A DNA stretch of 64,000 bases from positions 124,001 through 188,000 of the forward strand of contig CAXXIH010000003.1 in assembly GCA_963663365.2 (NCBI GenBank). The letters run 5' to 3'. The position numbers were made by a program, and so were the translations under genes. Below, piece after piece: positions 26,749 through 35,736 of this stretch (its first letter is position 1; the number at the start of each line of letters is the position of its first letter). Source of the DNA: G963663365 sp963663365. Lineage in GTDB: Bacteria > Hinthialibacterota > Hinthialibacteria > Hinthialibacterales > G963663365. Below the pieces are notes generated by a model. That model ran no database searches. It saw only the letters and a program-made list of their open reading frames with translations, and was not told where the DNA came from.

Positions 26749-27273
26749 ATGAAAGACCTTAAAGGAAAAACAATCGGTATACTTGTTGAGCAGGATTACC
26801 AAGACCAAGAGGTTTGGTATCCCAAATACAGGTTAACTGAAGAGAAGGCCAAGGTGATTTGTATAGGGCCTAAAAAGGGCCAAACCATACCCAGTAAGCA
26901 TGGTTATCCGGTGCAGGCCGATCTTGATGTTAAGACTGCAGCGAGGCGCAAATTTGACGGCCTGATCATCCCGGGAGGCTGGGCGCCCGATTTTATGCGG
27001 CGTGATGGCAATTTCGCCAAGGTTGTACGTAAGGTGCATGATTCCGGCGGTATCATTGCCTCCATCTGCCATGGCGGGTGGATGTTGGTTTCAGCAGATA
27101 TTCTGCGAGGAAGAACCGCGACATCGTTTATGGCGATCAAAGACGACATGATTGCGGCCGGCTGCAAATGGGTCGATGAAGAAGTTGTGCGGGATGGAAA
27201 TCTCATTACTTCACGCAAGCCTGAAGACTTGCCGGCCTTTGTACGGGCGTTGATCGATGCGCTCCACGAATAG
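26749..27273 (+). CDS. DJ-1/PfpI family protein
   Basis: 174 residues. The nucleophile elbow ASICHGGWMLVSA places Cys107-His108 as in PfpI/YhbO-type proteins, with E14 (ILVEQDYQDQEVWYPKYRL) in the supporting position. FDGLIIPGGWAPDFMRRD is the family's second block. Members have been reported as intracellular proteases, deglycases or glyoxalases acting in stress defence; which applies here cannot be told. Single gene with a GAGGGATGCACC leader. A weak hairpin downstream may separate it from the convergent methyltransferase gene. Confidence 0.93.
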   Translation: MKDLKGKTIGILVEQDYQDQEVWYPKYRLTEEKAKVICIGPKKGQTIPSKHGYPVQADLDVKTAARRKFDGLIIPGGWAPDFMRRDGNFAKVVRKVHDSGGIIASICHGGWMLVSADILRGRTATSFMAIKDDMIAAGCKWVDEEVVRDGNLITSRKPEDLPAFVRALIDALHE

Positions 27274-27275
27274 TC

Positions 27276-27307
27276 GGGAACTACATCTACTGTTCCTATT
27301 ATTTTTC
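27276..27307. terminator. Weak hairpin between convergent genes
   Basis: GGGAAC at 27276-27281 pairs with GTTCCT at 27292-27297 (one G:U), 10-nt loop, then ATTATTTTTC. Short stem; may end plus-strand transcription of the DJ-1 gene. Confidence 0.38.
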
Positions 27308-27317
27308 AATTAGATCG

Positions 27318-28166
27318 CTATCCATCATCCTTTTGCGCTTTACCGGTCATCGGGACGAAACGCACGCCAATATGCTTTTTCTGTTCCAAGCCGTCTTTTG
27401 TCCGCTTAACCACAATCAGGTTTTGAAAGTAATCGCCCACAGGCGCCACAAGAACGCCCCCGATGTCCAATTGGTCCAATAGCGGCTTGGGGATATTTAG
27501 CGGGGCGGCCGTGAGGATAATGGCTTGGAAAGGCGCAGCCTCGGGCCAGCCCTCATAGCCATCTCCGATACGTATGTGAATATCGTCATACCCGGTCCGA
27601 TTCAGAGTCTCAATGGCTTGTTTGCCCAAAGGCTCAACAATTTCGATAGAATAGACCTGTGCACAGATCTCGCGTAGCACGGCGGCCTGATAGCCGGAAC
27701 CGGTTCCGATTTCCAGAACCTTTTCGGTTCCATCCAAATCCAAGAGTTCGGTCATCAGTGCAACGATAAAAGGCTGTGAAATGGTCTGGTTGTATCCGAT
27801 GGCCAAGGGATGATCTGCATACGCCTCAAAACGGTTAGCCATAGGCACGAATTCATGTCGAGGGACTTTCCGCATGGCTGCCAAGACTTTTGAATCCTTC
27901 ACACCGCGGGCCTCAATGTCACGGACAACCATTCGCTGGCGGTCTGCTGAGCAACGTGATTCTGTCTGTGGAACTGCAGAAGTGGATTCCATAGCTGAAT
28001 CAGTAGGCATATGCACTTGTGAATTGGCTTGTGATAACGGATAGGGTTTGTCTTCGGAGCATGAAAGCAAAAAGATGACAACCAGAGCGATAAACGCTGA
28101 ACAAAAGAACGTGGACTTGCCGAAGTCTTTTTGCTTGGCGGCTTTGGTGTGAATAGAATGGATCAC
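27318..28166 (-). CDS. pcm: Protein-L-isoaspartate O-methyltransferase, lipoprotein form
   Basis: 282 residues against ~210 for cytoplasmic enzymes. The extra N-terminus is a signal peptide (hydrophobic residues ~22-34) with the lipobox FLLSC and a ~50-residue linker. From residue ~70 the PIMT fold is complete: VPRHEFVPMANRFEAYADHP, LAIGYNQTISQPFIVALMTE and the SAM motif EIGTGSGYQAAVL, then ILTAAPLNIPKPLLDQLDIG and GVLVAPVGD. It methylates isoaspartyl residues to repair aged proteins using S-adenosylmethionine. Export is surprising because SAM is cytoplasmic. Signal-bearing PIMTs occur in other genomes, but their methyl donor supply is unclear. Confidence 0.92.
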   Translation of the reverse strand: MIHSIHTKAAKQKDFGKSTFFCSAFIALVVIFLLSCSEDKPYPLSQANSQVHMPTDSAMESTSAVPQTESRCSADRQRMVVRDIEARGVKDSKVLAAMRKVPRHEFVPMANRFEAYADHPLAIGYNQTISQPFIVALMTELLDLDGTEKVLEIGTGSGYQAAVLREICAQVYSIEIVEPLGKQAIETLNRTGYDDIHIRIGDGYEGWPEAAPFQAIILTAAPLNIPKPLLDQLDIGGVLVAPVGDYFQNLIVVKRTKDGLEQKKHIGVRFVPMTGKAQKDDG

Positions 28167-28560
28167 GTTGGCACCTCCATCTACCGGAGACGTTAAGAAA
28201 AGCTAGCAGGGTGCCGACAAGAATGGGAGCGTTTTTCCCTTAAAAACACATATTGTTCATTTCGCATAAGATATATTATGTTAAGTTGCGTGTGTGGCAC
28301 TACCCATCTTTGTGATTGGTTAGCCAGGCTCTTCCAGTTTGCCCGACTGTTTCCTAAGGCTTTGTAAACTGCTGACTTATGGGCGTTCGATTGGTGTTCC
28401 CGGGTCTCACGCGTTTGCGATAAATACATAACCTTCGTTGTTGATGATGGTCATATCAGTCATGCGGTTGGTATCTATGCCGCTTTTTGCATTTGACTCT
28501 GATTCTTTGTCTCTCGCATGGTCATGAATGAAGTGCTAGAGTCGGTTCTGCTTTCAAAAC
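28167..28560. other. Intergenic stretch before tRNA-Arg, no gene seen
   Basis: 394 nt. Short frames on both strands look random, and one overlaps the tRNA. The AT-rich part near 28240-28290 could hold the methyltransferase promoter (minus strand), but I find no clear -35/-10 pair. Confidence 0.35.
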
Positions 28561-28634
28561 GGGTCCGTAGCTCAGTTGGATAGAGCGCTGGTCTCCGGAA
28601 CCAGAGGTCGCGCGTTCGAATCGCGCCGGATCCG
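28561..28634 (+). tRNA. tRNA-Arg, anticodon CCG
   Basis: 74 nt, complete cloverleaf: acceptor GGGTCCG/CGGATCC (one G:U), D arm GCTC...GAGC, anticodon stem CTGGT/ACCAG around loop CTCCGGA (anticodon CCG, reads CGG), variable loop AGGTC, T arm GCGCG-TTCGAAT-CGCGC, discriminator G. The CCA end is not encoded. It stands alone between two long gaps. Confidence 0.97.
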
Positions 28635-28947
28635 CTTTTCATCTTACCTGATATTCCCAGCCGTTCGTCCCGCCCGGTATATATCTCATTTTCTGTCTTT
28701 CTGTGATTTGGTTGGCCTGTGTGAAGAAACGCGCCTATAGCCTGGAGCAATTTTCAGCTCTTCCCTGCTGTTTATTTAGAATTGCATACTTTTTCCTTGT
28801 GAAACATCTGCGAGGAAAATTGCGGGAGCCTCTTGAAAGTAGTTGAAACTTGACCCCCTATGAGCGGATAATCCTCTTAGACGACGTGTCGCGGCTAGCA
28901 TGCTGTGCTCTACGTATCCACCTTTCGGGTAATTTCAGGAGAGAGTC
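28635..28947 (+). other. Intergenic stretch after tRNA-Arg, no gene seen
   Basis: 313 nt with no credible frame, no integrase remnant and no copy of the tRNA 3' end that would mark an attachment site. The end carries CAGGAGAGAGTC, the ribosome site of the next gene. Confidence 0.4.
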
Positions 28948-30408
28948 ATGAATCATAAACTTTTCGTTGGTTTCATAGGGTTTTTGATGGTTTCGGGCAT
29001 GGCGGCTGAAACCGCGACAATTACGGTGTCACAAGATGGCGCAGGAATGGTCGATAATGTCCAGACCGCGCTGGCCATCGCTTCCGCCGGGGATGAGATT
29101 GTAATTCTGGATAGTGCGGTATATGAGGAGGATGTTATTGGGGGCGCGGGGGCCGGATTTGCGGGATCGTTTACGTTGCGGGCTGCTGAGGGGCAGAATC
29201 CTTCCATCGTGGCGCAGAATACAGCGGAACGTCTGGTGGCTTTGGGCATTCCGGGTCCCGATTATGGCGGTGCCATGTTTTTTGGCTGCCAGGGCGTTCT
29301 AATCGAAGGAATTACGTTTATTAATCCGAATACTGAGGTTGACGCATTGGGGTTTGCCGGTGCCCTGTCGATATTGGATAGTTTTGGGATTACGGTTCGT
29401 GACTGCACCATTCGAGGCGCCGGGGGCGAAGGAGTCAGCTATGCGGGTAATAACGTAGGGGTTTTAATCGCCGGTGTGATGGCCGCCCCGGCGGATATTC
29501 TGGTTGAAAATTGCCTGATGGAAGAATGTCACATTGGTTTGGCCACCGGAAAACTCCAGCTGGGTACACCGACAGATCCAACTGTGACGGTGCGCGGTTG
29601 TTTGGTACAGAACTGTAACAGCACCGGCTTGGAGGCGGATAGCGGTTCCGTGCCCGGCAATACCGATCCGACCGGCACTGCCGGTCCCGGAAATCTTTTT
29701 GAAGATAACACCGTCATAAACTGCAATGTGGGCATCATGTTCAGCGGCGGGCATGGCATCGCGCGCCGCTGCACGGTGCTCGCCAGCCGCGGGCGCGGAT
29801 TGGAAGTGGATTTGGACGATACGCGCGGGACTCGGCCGATTAGCGGAATTGTGGAAGATTGTTATTTCATCGGCAGCGGCGACGATGGCGTCCAAGTGGA
29901 TGAGGGATTCATCGAACTTTCGCGTTGTATCATAGCCGGAAGCGGCAATGAGGGGATTCACGTCCGTAATCAAGAGTTGGAGTCTCGTCTAGCTGTGGAT
30001 CATTGCGATCTTTATTACAATAACCAGAACCAAACGACCTATGAGATTCATGTTGATCCCACAACATCGGAGTTGATCCAACTCATCTTAACGAATACGA
30101 ATGTCGTTGGCTTCTATGGCATTTATAACGGCGACCTTACGCTCGCTGACAGTTTTGATGAAGAAGCGCTGTTCGCCAACTATTGCAATGTGTTTGTGGA
30201 AGATGAACGGTATGTCAATGTGGCAGTGACTGAGGACCGTAATTTCGATCCTCTGTATATATCGCCCACGGCCGATCCGTATACTTTCGATCCCGCCGGT
30301 TTTGCTATTGCCAACGACTCGCCGATTAAAAACTTGGCGGATGATGGCAGCGCTATCGGTTCACAAGGTGTCCAACCGGTTTGTGTAGATGCGTGGATGG
30401 TTTATTAG
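28948..30408 (+). CDS. Secreted right-handed parallel beta-helix protein
   Basis: 486 residues with a signal peptide (residues ~4-20, cut after GMAA). The rest is a run of short beta turns with Asn and Gly at corners: GVLIEGITFINPNTEVD, SFGITVRDCTIRGAGGEGVS, DILVENCLMEECHIGLATG, TVTVRGCLVQNCNSTGLEAD, FEDNTVINCNVGIMFSGGHG. This is the pattern of pectate-lyase-like right-handed beta helices (PbH1 repeats). Such proteins bind or cut polysaccharides; I see no lyase catalytic set, so activity is unproven. A strong AGGAGAG site precedes the ATG. It may act with the heparinase-like protein nearby, though on the other strand. Confidence 0.87.
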   Translation: MNHKLFVGFIGFLMVSGMAAETATITVSQDGAGMVDNVQTALAIASAGDEIVILDSAVYEEDVIGGAGAGFAGSFTLRAAEGQNPSIVAQNTAERLVALGIPGPDYGGAMFFGCQGVLIEGITFINPNTEVDALGFAGALSILDSFGITVRDCTIRGAGGEGVSYAGNNVGVLIAGVMAAPADILVENCLMEECHIGLATGKLQLGTPTDPTVTVRGCLVQNCNSTGLEADSGSVPGNTDPTGTAGPGNLFEDNTVINCNVGIMFSGGHGIARRCTVLASRGRGLEVDLDDTRGTRPISGIVEDCYFIGSGDDGVQVDEGFIELSRCIIAGSGNEGIHVRNQELESRLAVDHCDLYYNNQNQTTYEIHVDPTTSELIQLILTNTNVVGFYGIYNGDLTLADSFDEEALFANYCNVFVEDERYVNVAVTEDRNFDPLYISPTADPYTFDPAGFAIANDSPIKNLADDGSAIGSQGVQPVCVDAWMVY

Positions 30409-30453
30409 CTCTCCGCGATTGTTTTCTGTTGCGAATATCTTATGCGTTGGAAG

Positions 30454-31233
30454 TCAGGAATCCATAATTTCCGCACGGACCGTAGACCACCAGATTTCCG
30501 GAATATGCTCGCGGAGTATTGGAGGCAGGTCTTTCCAATTTCTTGGTGGCTTGTCATCGAGTGCGTCTCGTTCCAGCACGGCCCAATTTTTAAAATCGCG
30601 CGGCGTATGAGCCAAGCCGTAAATTTGTGCCGCTTTAAGATCGCGAATAGCATCTAAATTTTGAACATCACGGAAACTGGATTCCCATAGAATCGTCCGT
30701 GCCAAATTGACGTTATCGAAATCAGCTCCATGAAAGTTGACACCAAGCATGGCCGCACCGGTGAAGTTGGCGTAGGCCAAACAGGCCTGTTCCAATTGTG
30801 TACCGCGCATATAGGCCAAGAGAAAATCGGCAAATCTCAGATTGGTATCGTTAAAATTACTAAATGAGAGGTTGGCGCCATGCATCTTTGCGCCGCGCAA
30901 ATCGGCCCCGCTAAAATCGGCAAAAGTTGCGCCGGCCTTTGAAAAGTTGGTTCCGGCCAATGTCGCCTTTTTGAAATTAATACCGCGCATGCTGGCTTGG
31001 CTAAAATCTGCATCCCGCAGATTTGCACCCGCCAAGTTTTGAAAAGAAAGGTCTTTTTGGTGTAAATCGGCTTTGGATAATTCCGCCCGTTCCCCTTCTT
31101 TGCCCCGTGATTCAAACCAAATTTTATGTTTCTGCAGTATCTCTTGAAGTTCATCCGGATGAATCTTGCGCAGTGAGGATGAAGCCTGCTGAGAAGATTC
31201 CTGAGATACTGTATCACGCCGTTGTCTTACCAC
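30454..31233 (-). CDS. Pentapeptide-repeat protein
   Basis: 259 residues from GTG 31233 (GAGGG 8 nt upstream). Residues ~55-170 are about two dozen pentapeptide repeats of the A(D/N)LXX form (LSKADLHQKDLSFQNLAGAN; LRDADFSQASMRGINFKKAT; FADFSGADLRGAKMHGANLS), which fold into a square beta helix. The N-terminus (HPDELQEILQKHKIWFESRG) is the usual lead-in of this family and the C-terminal ~80 residues are helical. No signal peptide. Some relatives mimic DNA and protect gyrase, most are uncharacterised. It follows the heparinase-like gene by ~39 nt in the same direction. Confidence 0.92.
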   Translation of the reverse strand: MVRQRRDTVSQESSQQASSSLRKIHPDELQEILQKHKIWFESRGKEGERAELSKADLHQKDLSFQNLAGANLRDADFSQASMRGINFKKATLAGTNFSKAGATFADFSGADLRGAKMHGANLSFSNFNDTNLRFADFLLAYMRGTQLEQACLAYANFTGAAMLGVNFHGADFDNVNLARTILWESSFRDVQNLDAIRDLKAAQIYGLAHTPRDFKNWAVLERDALDDKPPRNWKDLPPILREHIPEIWWSTVRAEIMDS

Positions 31234-31272
31234 TTCATACCCTCAACACTGAATCGTTAAATCTCTCGTGAA

Positions 31273-33210
31273 CTAATGAGATGTCCATTCCGCTGTAACG
31301 GTAAGTTCTTGGACTTTATTCTGCGATAGAACCTCCAGGCATGTATGCTGATGGTCTTCTTTGCTTGTGACGGTGGCATCCGGAGCCTTGTATTGTCGAA
31401 TAACCAATGGGTGATTTGCTGCAAATTGCGCAGAGGCATCAATCCAATTCACATTGACGCTAGAACCTGGAATACTGATTTCGACCTCGGTTGCCGTACC
31501 AAGATGCCAACGGAAGAGAATTGTCTCAAGTTTGCCGGCAGCCAACTTGATCCGGTCTGTTATCTTAATCCCCGCAGAGGTCCATTTTACTTCCCGGCGC
31601 CAGGTATCCACGCCATCGTAACAGGCGCTGCCATCGACGATTACATGTCCGCCTTGGCTATTGAGTTGTTCCACCTGGATTGACGCAACACATCCGGCCT
31701 TTTGCCAGCCTTCATACAAACCCTGGCTTTGAATCGGATAAGGACGTTTGGGGAAATACGTTCCAATCTGAAGAACATTATGGCCCGCTCCGGAAGCGTA
31801 ATGCACGCCCATATCCGGATTGGAATATGATGGAGTGCCTGCTTCAATCAGGACCGGCTTTCCCCTGGCAATGAAGTTAATGTGGCCCCGGTCCTGATGA
31901 TCATGTTGATCGAGTTCATGGCCGCCGCGTACCCATACGCCTGTGGCATCGTCTTTCCAACTGTCCCGCCATACCACCATTGCGGCCCGTTCGTAGGCTG
32001 CATAAAGGTTCGGCGGAGTCTTTGGGATCGTGGCTGATATTCCCGAACACAAAATACCCGGCAAATCCTCAGAAGGGCCGTCAAACTGCTCTATCAGCGC
32101 CCAATTCGCTGCTTCACTTTGCAGCGTAAATACTAAAAGTGAGAGTAGCGACCGCCAGCCGTTATGCTCACGTGGAATCTGAGCGTTCCCTGCATCGAAA
32201 CAGTTTACGGTCATCCGTCCGGGTTGAATGTGATGAACAAGCCAGGTTGGAAAATACTTAAGAAAAGGATGCTCCATGGCCCGCCGGTCGCCTACCACAG
32301 CCATCGCCCGCGCGGCATGGAGCATTGAATTCACGGTGAAGTTGGCGTACCCCACGCCTTCCTCGAATTCGCCTTTAGGGCCATGTACGGATAGGGCCTG
32401 CATAAGATTGGCCACTCCCAGCTCATAGGCTTCCCTGTTTTGCTCCACGCCCAAATATAAACAAGCCCGCACCAATCCTTCTGTCGGCAAAACCCATTGG
32501 TTTGTAATGGCATTATTGCCGCTCACAAACCACGGCCGTTTTGTCTCCCAGTCGTCTGCGATGCTTGCGATTTCTTTTTGCAGGAGCTGTTTGAGTTTTT
32601 CCTGCAATTCGGACGGAATACGGTCGCCCATGATTTCAAGCGCCGTCACAATTGCGCGAATACCGCACCCGGTAGCCAGCCAGTTGCCGTCTTTTCCATC
32701 TTCAGGCAAACGATTACCGGGTTTATAAAGTGTCCATCCCGGACGTTGCAAAGGGCTCCAACCGGCGGTTTCATTAAGCTGATCGAGAATAAACTGTATG
32801 ACGGCTTCATCGCCGGTGATTCGGGCCGCCACGGCGGTTAATGGCAACGACTGCGCGAGTTGATTGCAGGCCGCAAAATCGCTCATGGCCAATGCGAACG
32901 TTTCCCGGATTTCATCCTCTAGCGCCTCACTGCGCCCATCCAGCCATGTCCGGTTTTTGCCGACATCTTCGAGTTTATAGGCTCTGCGGATGATTCCCTT
33001 TCCGGCTTCTTTTTGCGCTTCCAATAGGAGTTTGTTGATCGCTTCGGTTTGATTCGGATCGTTGCTGATAGATCCAACAATCTCGGCCCATGAAGCCGGT
33101 TGTTGTGCAAAACCTGAAGGCGCGAAAACCGAAAAGCAAGAGAACAAGACTCCCATTGCATAAACGAAATAACGGGAGCCATTGCCCCTCAAATCGTGTA
33201 ATTGCTTCAT
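31273..33210 (-). CDS. Heparinase II/III-like polysaccharide lyase family protein
   Basis: 645 residues with a signal peptide (hydrophobic ~16-35, ending SGFAQQ). Residues ~40-350 are alpha-toroid-like (NNAITNQWVLPTEGLVRACL; EEGVGYANFTVNSMLHAARA). Residues ~390-640 are the heparinase II/III beta domain with the conserved GHELDQHDHQDRGHINFIAR block, including the His cluster, and the active-region PSYSNPDMGVHYASGAGHN. These enzymes cleave uronic-acid polysaccharides (heparin, alginate or similar) in the periplasm or outside the cell. The substrate cannot be told. Together with the beta-helix protein it points to glycan use. Confidence 0.88.
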   Translation of the reverse strand: MKQLHDLRGNGSRYFVYAMGVLFSCFSVFAPSGFAQQPASWAEIVGSISNDPNQTEAINKLLLEAQKEAGKGIIRRAYKLEDVGKNRTWLDGRSEALEDEIRETFALAMSDFAACNQLAQSLPLTAVAARITGDEAVIQFILDQLNETAGWSPLQRPGWTLYKPGNRLPEDGKDGNWLATGCGIRAIVTALEIMGDRIPSELQEKLKQLLQKEIASIADDWETKRPWFVSGNNAITNQWVLPTEGLVRACLYLGVEQNREAYELGVANLMQALSVHGPKGEFEEGVGYANFTVNSMLHAARAMAVVGDRRAMEHPFLKYFPTWLVHHIQPGRMTVNCFDAGNAQIPREHNGWRSLLSLLVFTLQSEAANWALIEQFDGPSEDLPGILCSGISATIPKTPPNLYAAYERAAMVVWRDSWKDDATGVWVRGGHELDQHDHQDRGHINFIARGKPVLIEAGTPSYSNPDMGVHYASGAGHNVLQIGTYFPKRPYPIQSQGLYEGWQKAGCVASIQVEQLNSQGGHVIVDGSACYDGVDTWRREVKWTSAGIKITDRIKLAAGKLETILFRWHLGTATEVEISIPGSSVNVNWIDASAQFAANHPLVIRQYKAPDATVTSKEDHQHTCLEVLSQNKVQELTVTAEWTSH

Positions 33211-33319
33211 TGTTCTTTAACCCCGGTTTTGCGGAGGACATCTGACTCTATTCACTTATAGGGTATTACGATGATTAGAAGATGCTTAGGGGACATACCG
33301 CGATTTTGTCCTGATAGAG

Positions 33320-33886
33320 CTAGACCGCAGCGGATTCATGGGCGTCATAATAAAGATATTTACGCCATTGAGCCCTTCTTGCGCCAAGTTTGCGGACCAA
33401 ATGCAAGAATGAGGGGAGATGGGGATGCGTTGGACGATAGGGTAAATTCATCTGAGCTTCTTCAGGAGTGAGGCTCCCCTTGGCGTGATTGCACGAACGG
33501 CAGGCGGTGACGACGTTATTCCAATTATCGCCTCCGCCCCGTGATGTGGGCAGGATATGGTCTAGTGTGAGTTGATCGATGGGCTTTTTTTGTCCGCAAT
33601 ATTGGCACGTATAATCATCGCGCAAAAAAACGTTTTTTCGGCAATAAGGAATCGGCCGGTAAGGAATACGGATGTACCGTCGGAGGCGTATGACTTCAGG
33701 AAGGGACCACGATGTTGTGGCTGAGCGGACTTCAAAGCGTGAGTCTTGAACCGCATCGGCCACGCCTTTCATGAGCAATAGGAGAGCGCGTCGGCCATTA
33801 CAGACGTTGATGGCCTCATAACTTGAGTTCAGCACGAGAACCTGGTGTTGTCTTAATAAACCCATGGCTCTAAGCGGCCCAGCCAT
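33320..33886 (-). CDS. HNH endonuclease
   Basis: 188 residues from ATG 33886; an upstream TTG and a downstream ATG (residue 8) are alternatives, and the ribosome sites do not decide. The family opening VLVLNSSYEAINVCNGRRAL is present, then the HNH core: two zinc pairs CQYCGQ and CRSCN enclosing LDHILPTSRGGGDNWNNVV. This is the common genome-encoded HNH family of ~170-190 residues, with nicking or double-strand DNA cleavage activity expected but biological role unknown. No restriction methylase or phage genes adjoin it. Confidence 0.92.
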   Translation of the reverse strand: MAGPLRAMGLLRQHQVLVLNSSYEAINVCNGRRALLLLMKGVADAVQDSRFEVRSATTSWSLPEVIRLRRYIRIPYRPIPYCRKNVFLRDDYTCQYCGQKKPIDQLTLDHILPTSRGGGDNWNNVVTACRSCNHAKGSLTPEEAQMNLPYRPTHPHLPSFLHLVRKLGARRAQWRKYLYYDAHESAAV

Positions 33887-34099
33887 AATTTCCAGCCGGT
33901 ATTGGCCGGACAACGCATATTGAAAAGAATCATCCCCAAACTACACGTTCCGGTCAATGTATTCCAATAAAAAAATGCGATTTAGGATTGGAAATACTCG
34001 AGAAACTGATGAGCCATGCGCTAGCCCGCTATCACTGGCATGTAGAGAGGAGCCTCACACGCTTTGCTACGGCTTTTCCGGTCAAGAAGACTGTGTCAT

Positions 34100-35098
34100 T
34101 CAGCCGGAGGCGCCCTTCAGCCATGCATGGAAGTGATGGTCGGCTCCCGCCAGCCGGAATCCTAAGCGTTGATACCAGGCTGAGGCGTGATGGTTATCCA
34201 GCATCGTCCTGAGTTCAAGAACCGGGGTTTGAGAACCAGCCCATTTGAGGGCCTCCTGCATTAATGCTCTACCAAGACCCGCCCCCTGGACTTGCTGGTC
34301 TACGCAAATGAAATCTAAAATGCCGATGGGATAACCAAGATAATCCTTGATATTTTGGGCCAACATCAAACTTACAAAGCCAGCGACTTGGTTCTCGTAT
34401 TCTGCGACGGGAAAATAAACCGCCTCATTTTGTAGTGATTTTCGCAGCCATTCCGCGAAAATGCTCTGCCCTGCGCCCTGTTTCCAGCTCGGCTCATTGA
34501 AAAAATGACTGTGTTTATGCGAATCGGCCATAATCTTTTGCAAGGCTTCGAGATCATTGGCCTTGGCCTTTCGAATAACGAGGCCGGGAGGCAACGGTCT
34601 TGGATGATCATGGGGCGGGATTGGTTGCAGGATGTATTTCAATGAGGTCCCCACATGCCTCCAGCCGTTTTCACTCATCGCCGCAATCAGGGCATGAAGC
34701 TCGGCCGCACATCTCCCGGATAGCATCTCAAATCCCATTTCTTCGCCTTTTTCGCGAATCCATGCTGTGACCGCTAAAAGTGCCCCGAAATCTTCTGACA
34801 AAGGGTAAAACACGCCTATCCGGCCAATATGGGAACCCGCAAAGCGGGAATGCCAGGTGGGGCCATCTATGGCTAAGAGGGCTATAGGCAATGAACCATC
34901 CCGGAGAAGATAGGCTGGCTTTTCCGAATTCGCCAAAGAGGCGAGCCGATTCGAATGAAAACTGACCAGGCGGGAGTCAGAGACATAAAGTCCGGATAGA
35001 CCGTCATCGAGGCGTGCACGAAGAGATGCCTCAACCAAAGGCCGAACCTCCGGTAGGAGGTCAGGTGTAAAAGGAACTACGCTCAGTTTTGTATACAC
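34100..35098 (-). CDS. GNAT acetyltransferase, probably two-domain
   Basis: 332 residues from GTG 35098. The C-terminal half is a canonical GNAT domain: VIRKAKANDLEALQKIMADS, ENQVAGFVSLMLAQ, then the acetyl-CoA loop VQGAGLGRALMQEALKWAGS and ASAWYQRLGFRLAGAD. The N-terminal half (residues ~1-165) looks like a second, degenerate GNAT fold (GRIGVFYPLSEDFGALLAVT; LSGRCAAELHALIAAMSENG). Acceptor unknown. It stands alone between HNH and the CheY-like gene, all minus strand, with long spacers. Confidence 0.87.
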   Translation of the reverse strand: MYTKLSVVPFTPDLLPEVRPLVEASLRARLDDGLSGLYVSDSRLVSFHSNRLASLANSEKPAYLLRDGSLPIALLAIDGPTWHSRFAGSHIGRIGVFYPLSEDFGALLAVTAWIREKGEEMGFEMLSGRCAAELHALIAAMSENGWRHVGTSLKYILQPIPPHDHPRPLPPGLVIRKAKANDLEALQKIMADSHKHSHFFNEPSWKQGAGQSIFAEWLRKSLQNEAVYFPVAEYENQVAGFVSLMLAQNIKDYLGYPIGILDFICVDQQVQGAGLGRALMQEALKWAGSQTPVLELRTMLDNHHASAWYQRLGFRLAGADHHFHAWLKGASG

Positions 35099-35171
35099 GG
35101 GCCGTTCTCACAGGAGCGAGACTCTTCCTCGCAGAAGCGCAAGACGGCCGCATGGACCGCTGGTTTAACGT

Positions 35172-35534
35172 CTAGCCGACAACCTTTTTTAACGATTCGA
35201 CTACGCGATCCGGTTGGAAGGGTTTCACAATAAAGTCTTTAGCACCGGTTTTGATGGCTTCGAGGACATTGGCTTGCTGCCCAATAGCGCTGCACATGAT
35301 GACAGTCGCGCCTGAGTCCATGCTGATGATCTGTTTCAGCGCCTCAATACCATCCATCTCCGGCATGGTAATATCGAGCGTTACGAAGTCCGGTTTGGAC
35401 GATCCGTATTGTTCAACGGCTTCTTTGCCGTTGGTTGCTTCTCCGGCCACTTCGTATCCATTGTTTTCGAAGATACCCCGGAGCATCATCCTCATGAAAG
35501 CAGCGTCATCAACAATAAGTCCACGTTTTGCCAT
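35172..35534 (-). CDS. CheY-like single-domain response regulator
   Basis: 120 residues, receiver domain only. The acidic pair D9-D10, phospho-acceptor D54 (LDITMPEMDG), the switch Thr/Ser region (CSAIGQQ) and K104 (VKPFQPDR) are all in place. The sequence type is the stand-alone CheY/CheY2 group. No output domain, so it would act by protein contact (flagellar motor or other partner). No chemotaxis genes are adjacent; two histidine kinases occur elsewhere in the window (39458, 49376) but pairing is not shown. Confidence 0.94.
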   Translation of the reverse strand: MAKRGLIVDDAAFMRMMLRGIFENNGYEVAGEATNGKEAVEQYGSSKPDFVTLDITMPEMDGIEALKQIISMDSGATVIMCSAIGQQANVLEAIKTGAKDFIVKPFQPDRVVESLKKVVG

Positions 35535-35736
35535 AATTTACACCTAGTGTTGCTAATCGGCAGGTTATGCCGATTGACATAGTTGCTCAACCCTTTCTCG
35601 CTGCCCTGAGTTGGGCCGGAACGGATTTGATTGGAGTATGGAGGCTGTGAAATCCCCCAAGGTCGAAATAGTCTTTACTTTTTTTAGTTTATCTCTACTT
35701 CTGGCAAATGAGTAATTTCGGAAGGAATTTTTCTTT

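Noticed and set aside
28475..28750. Minus-strand frame of 91 codons
   Set aside because: It overlaps the tRNA-Arg gene antisense.
28561..33210. Genomic island inserted at tRNA-Arg
   Set aside because: No integrase and no second copy of the tRNA 3' end was found; base composition does not obviously change.
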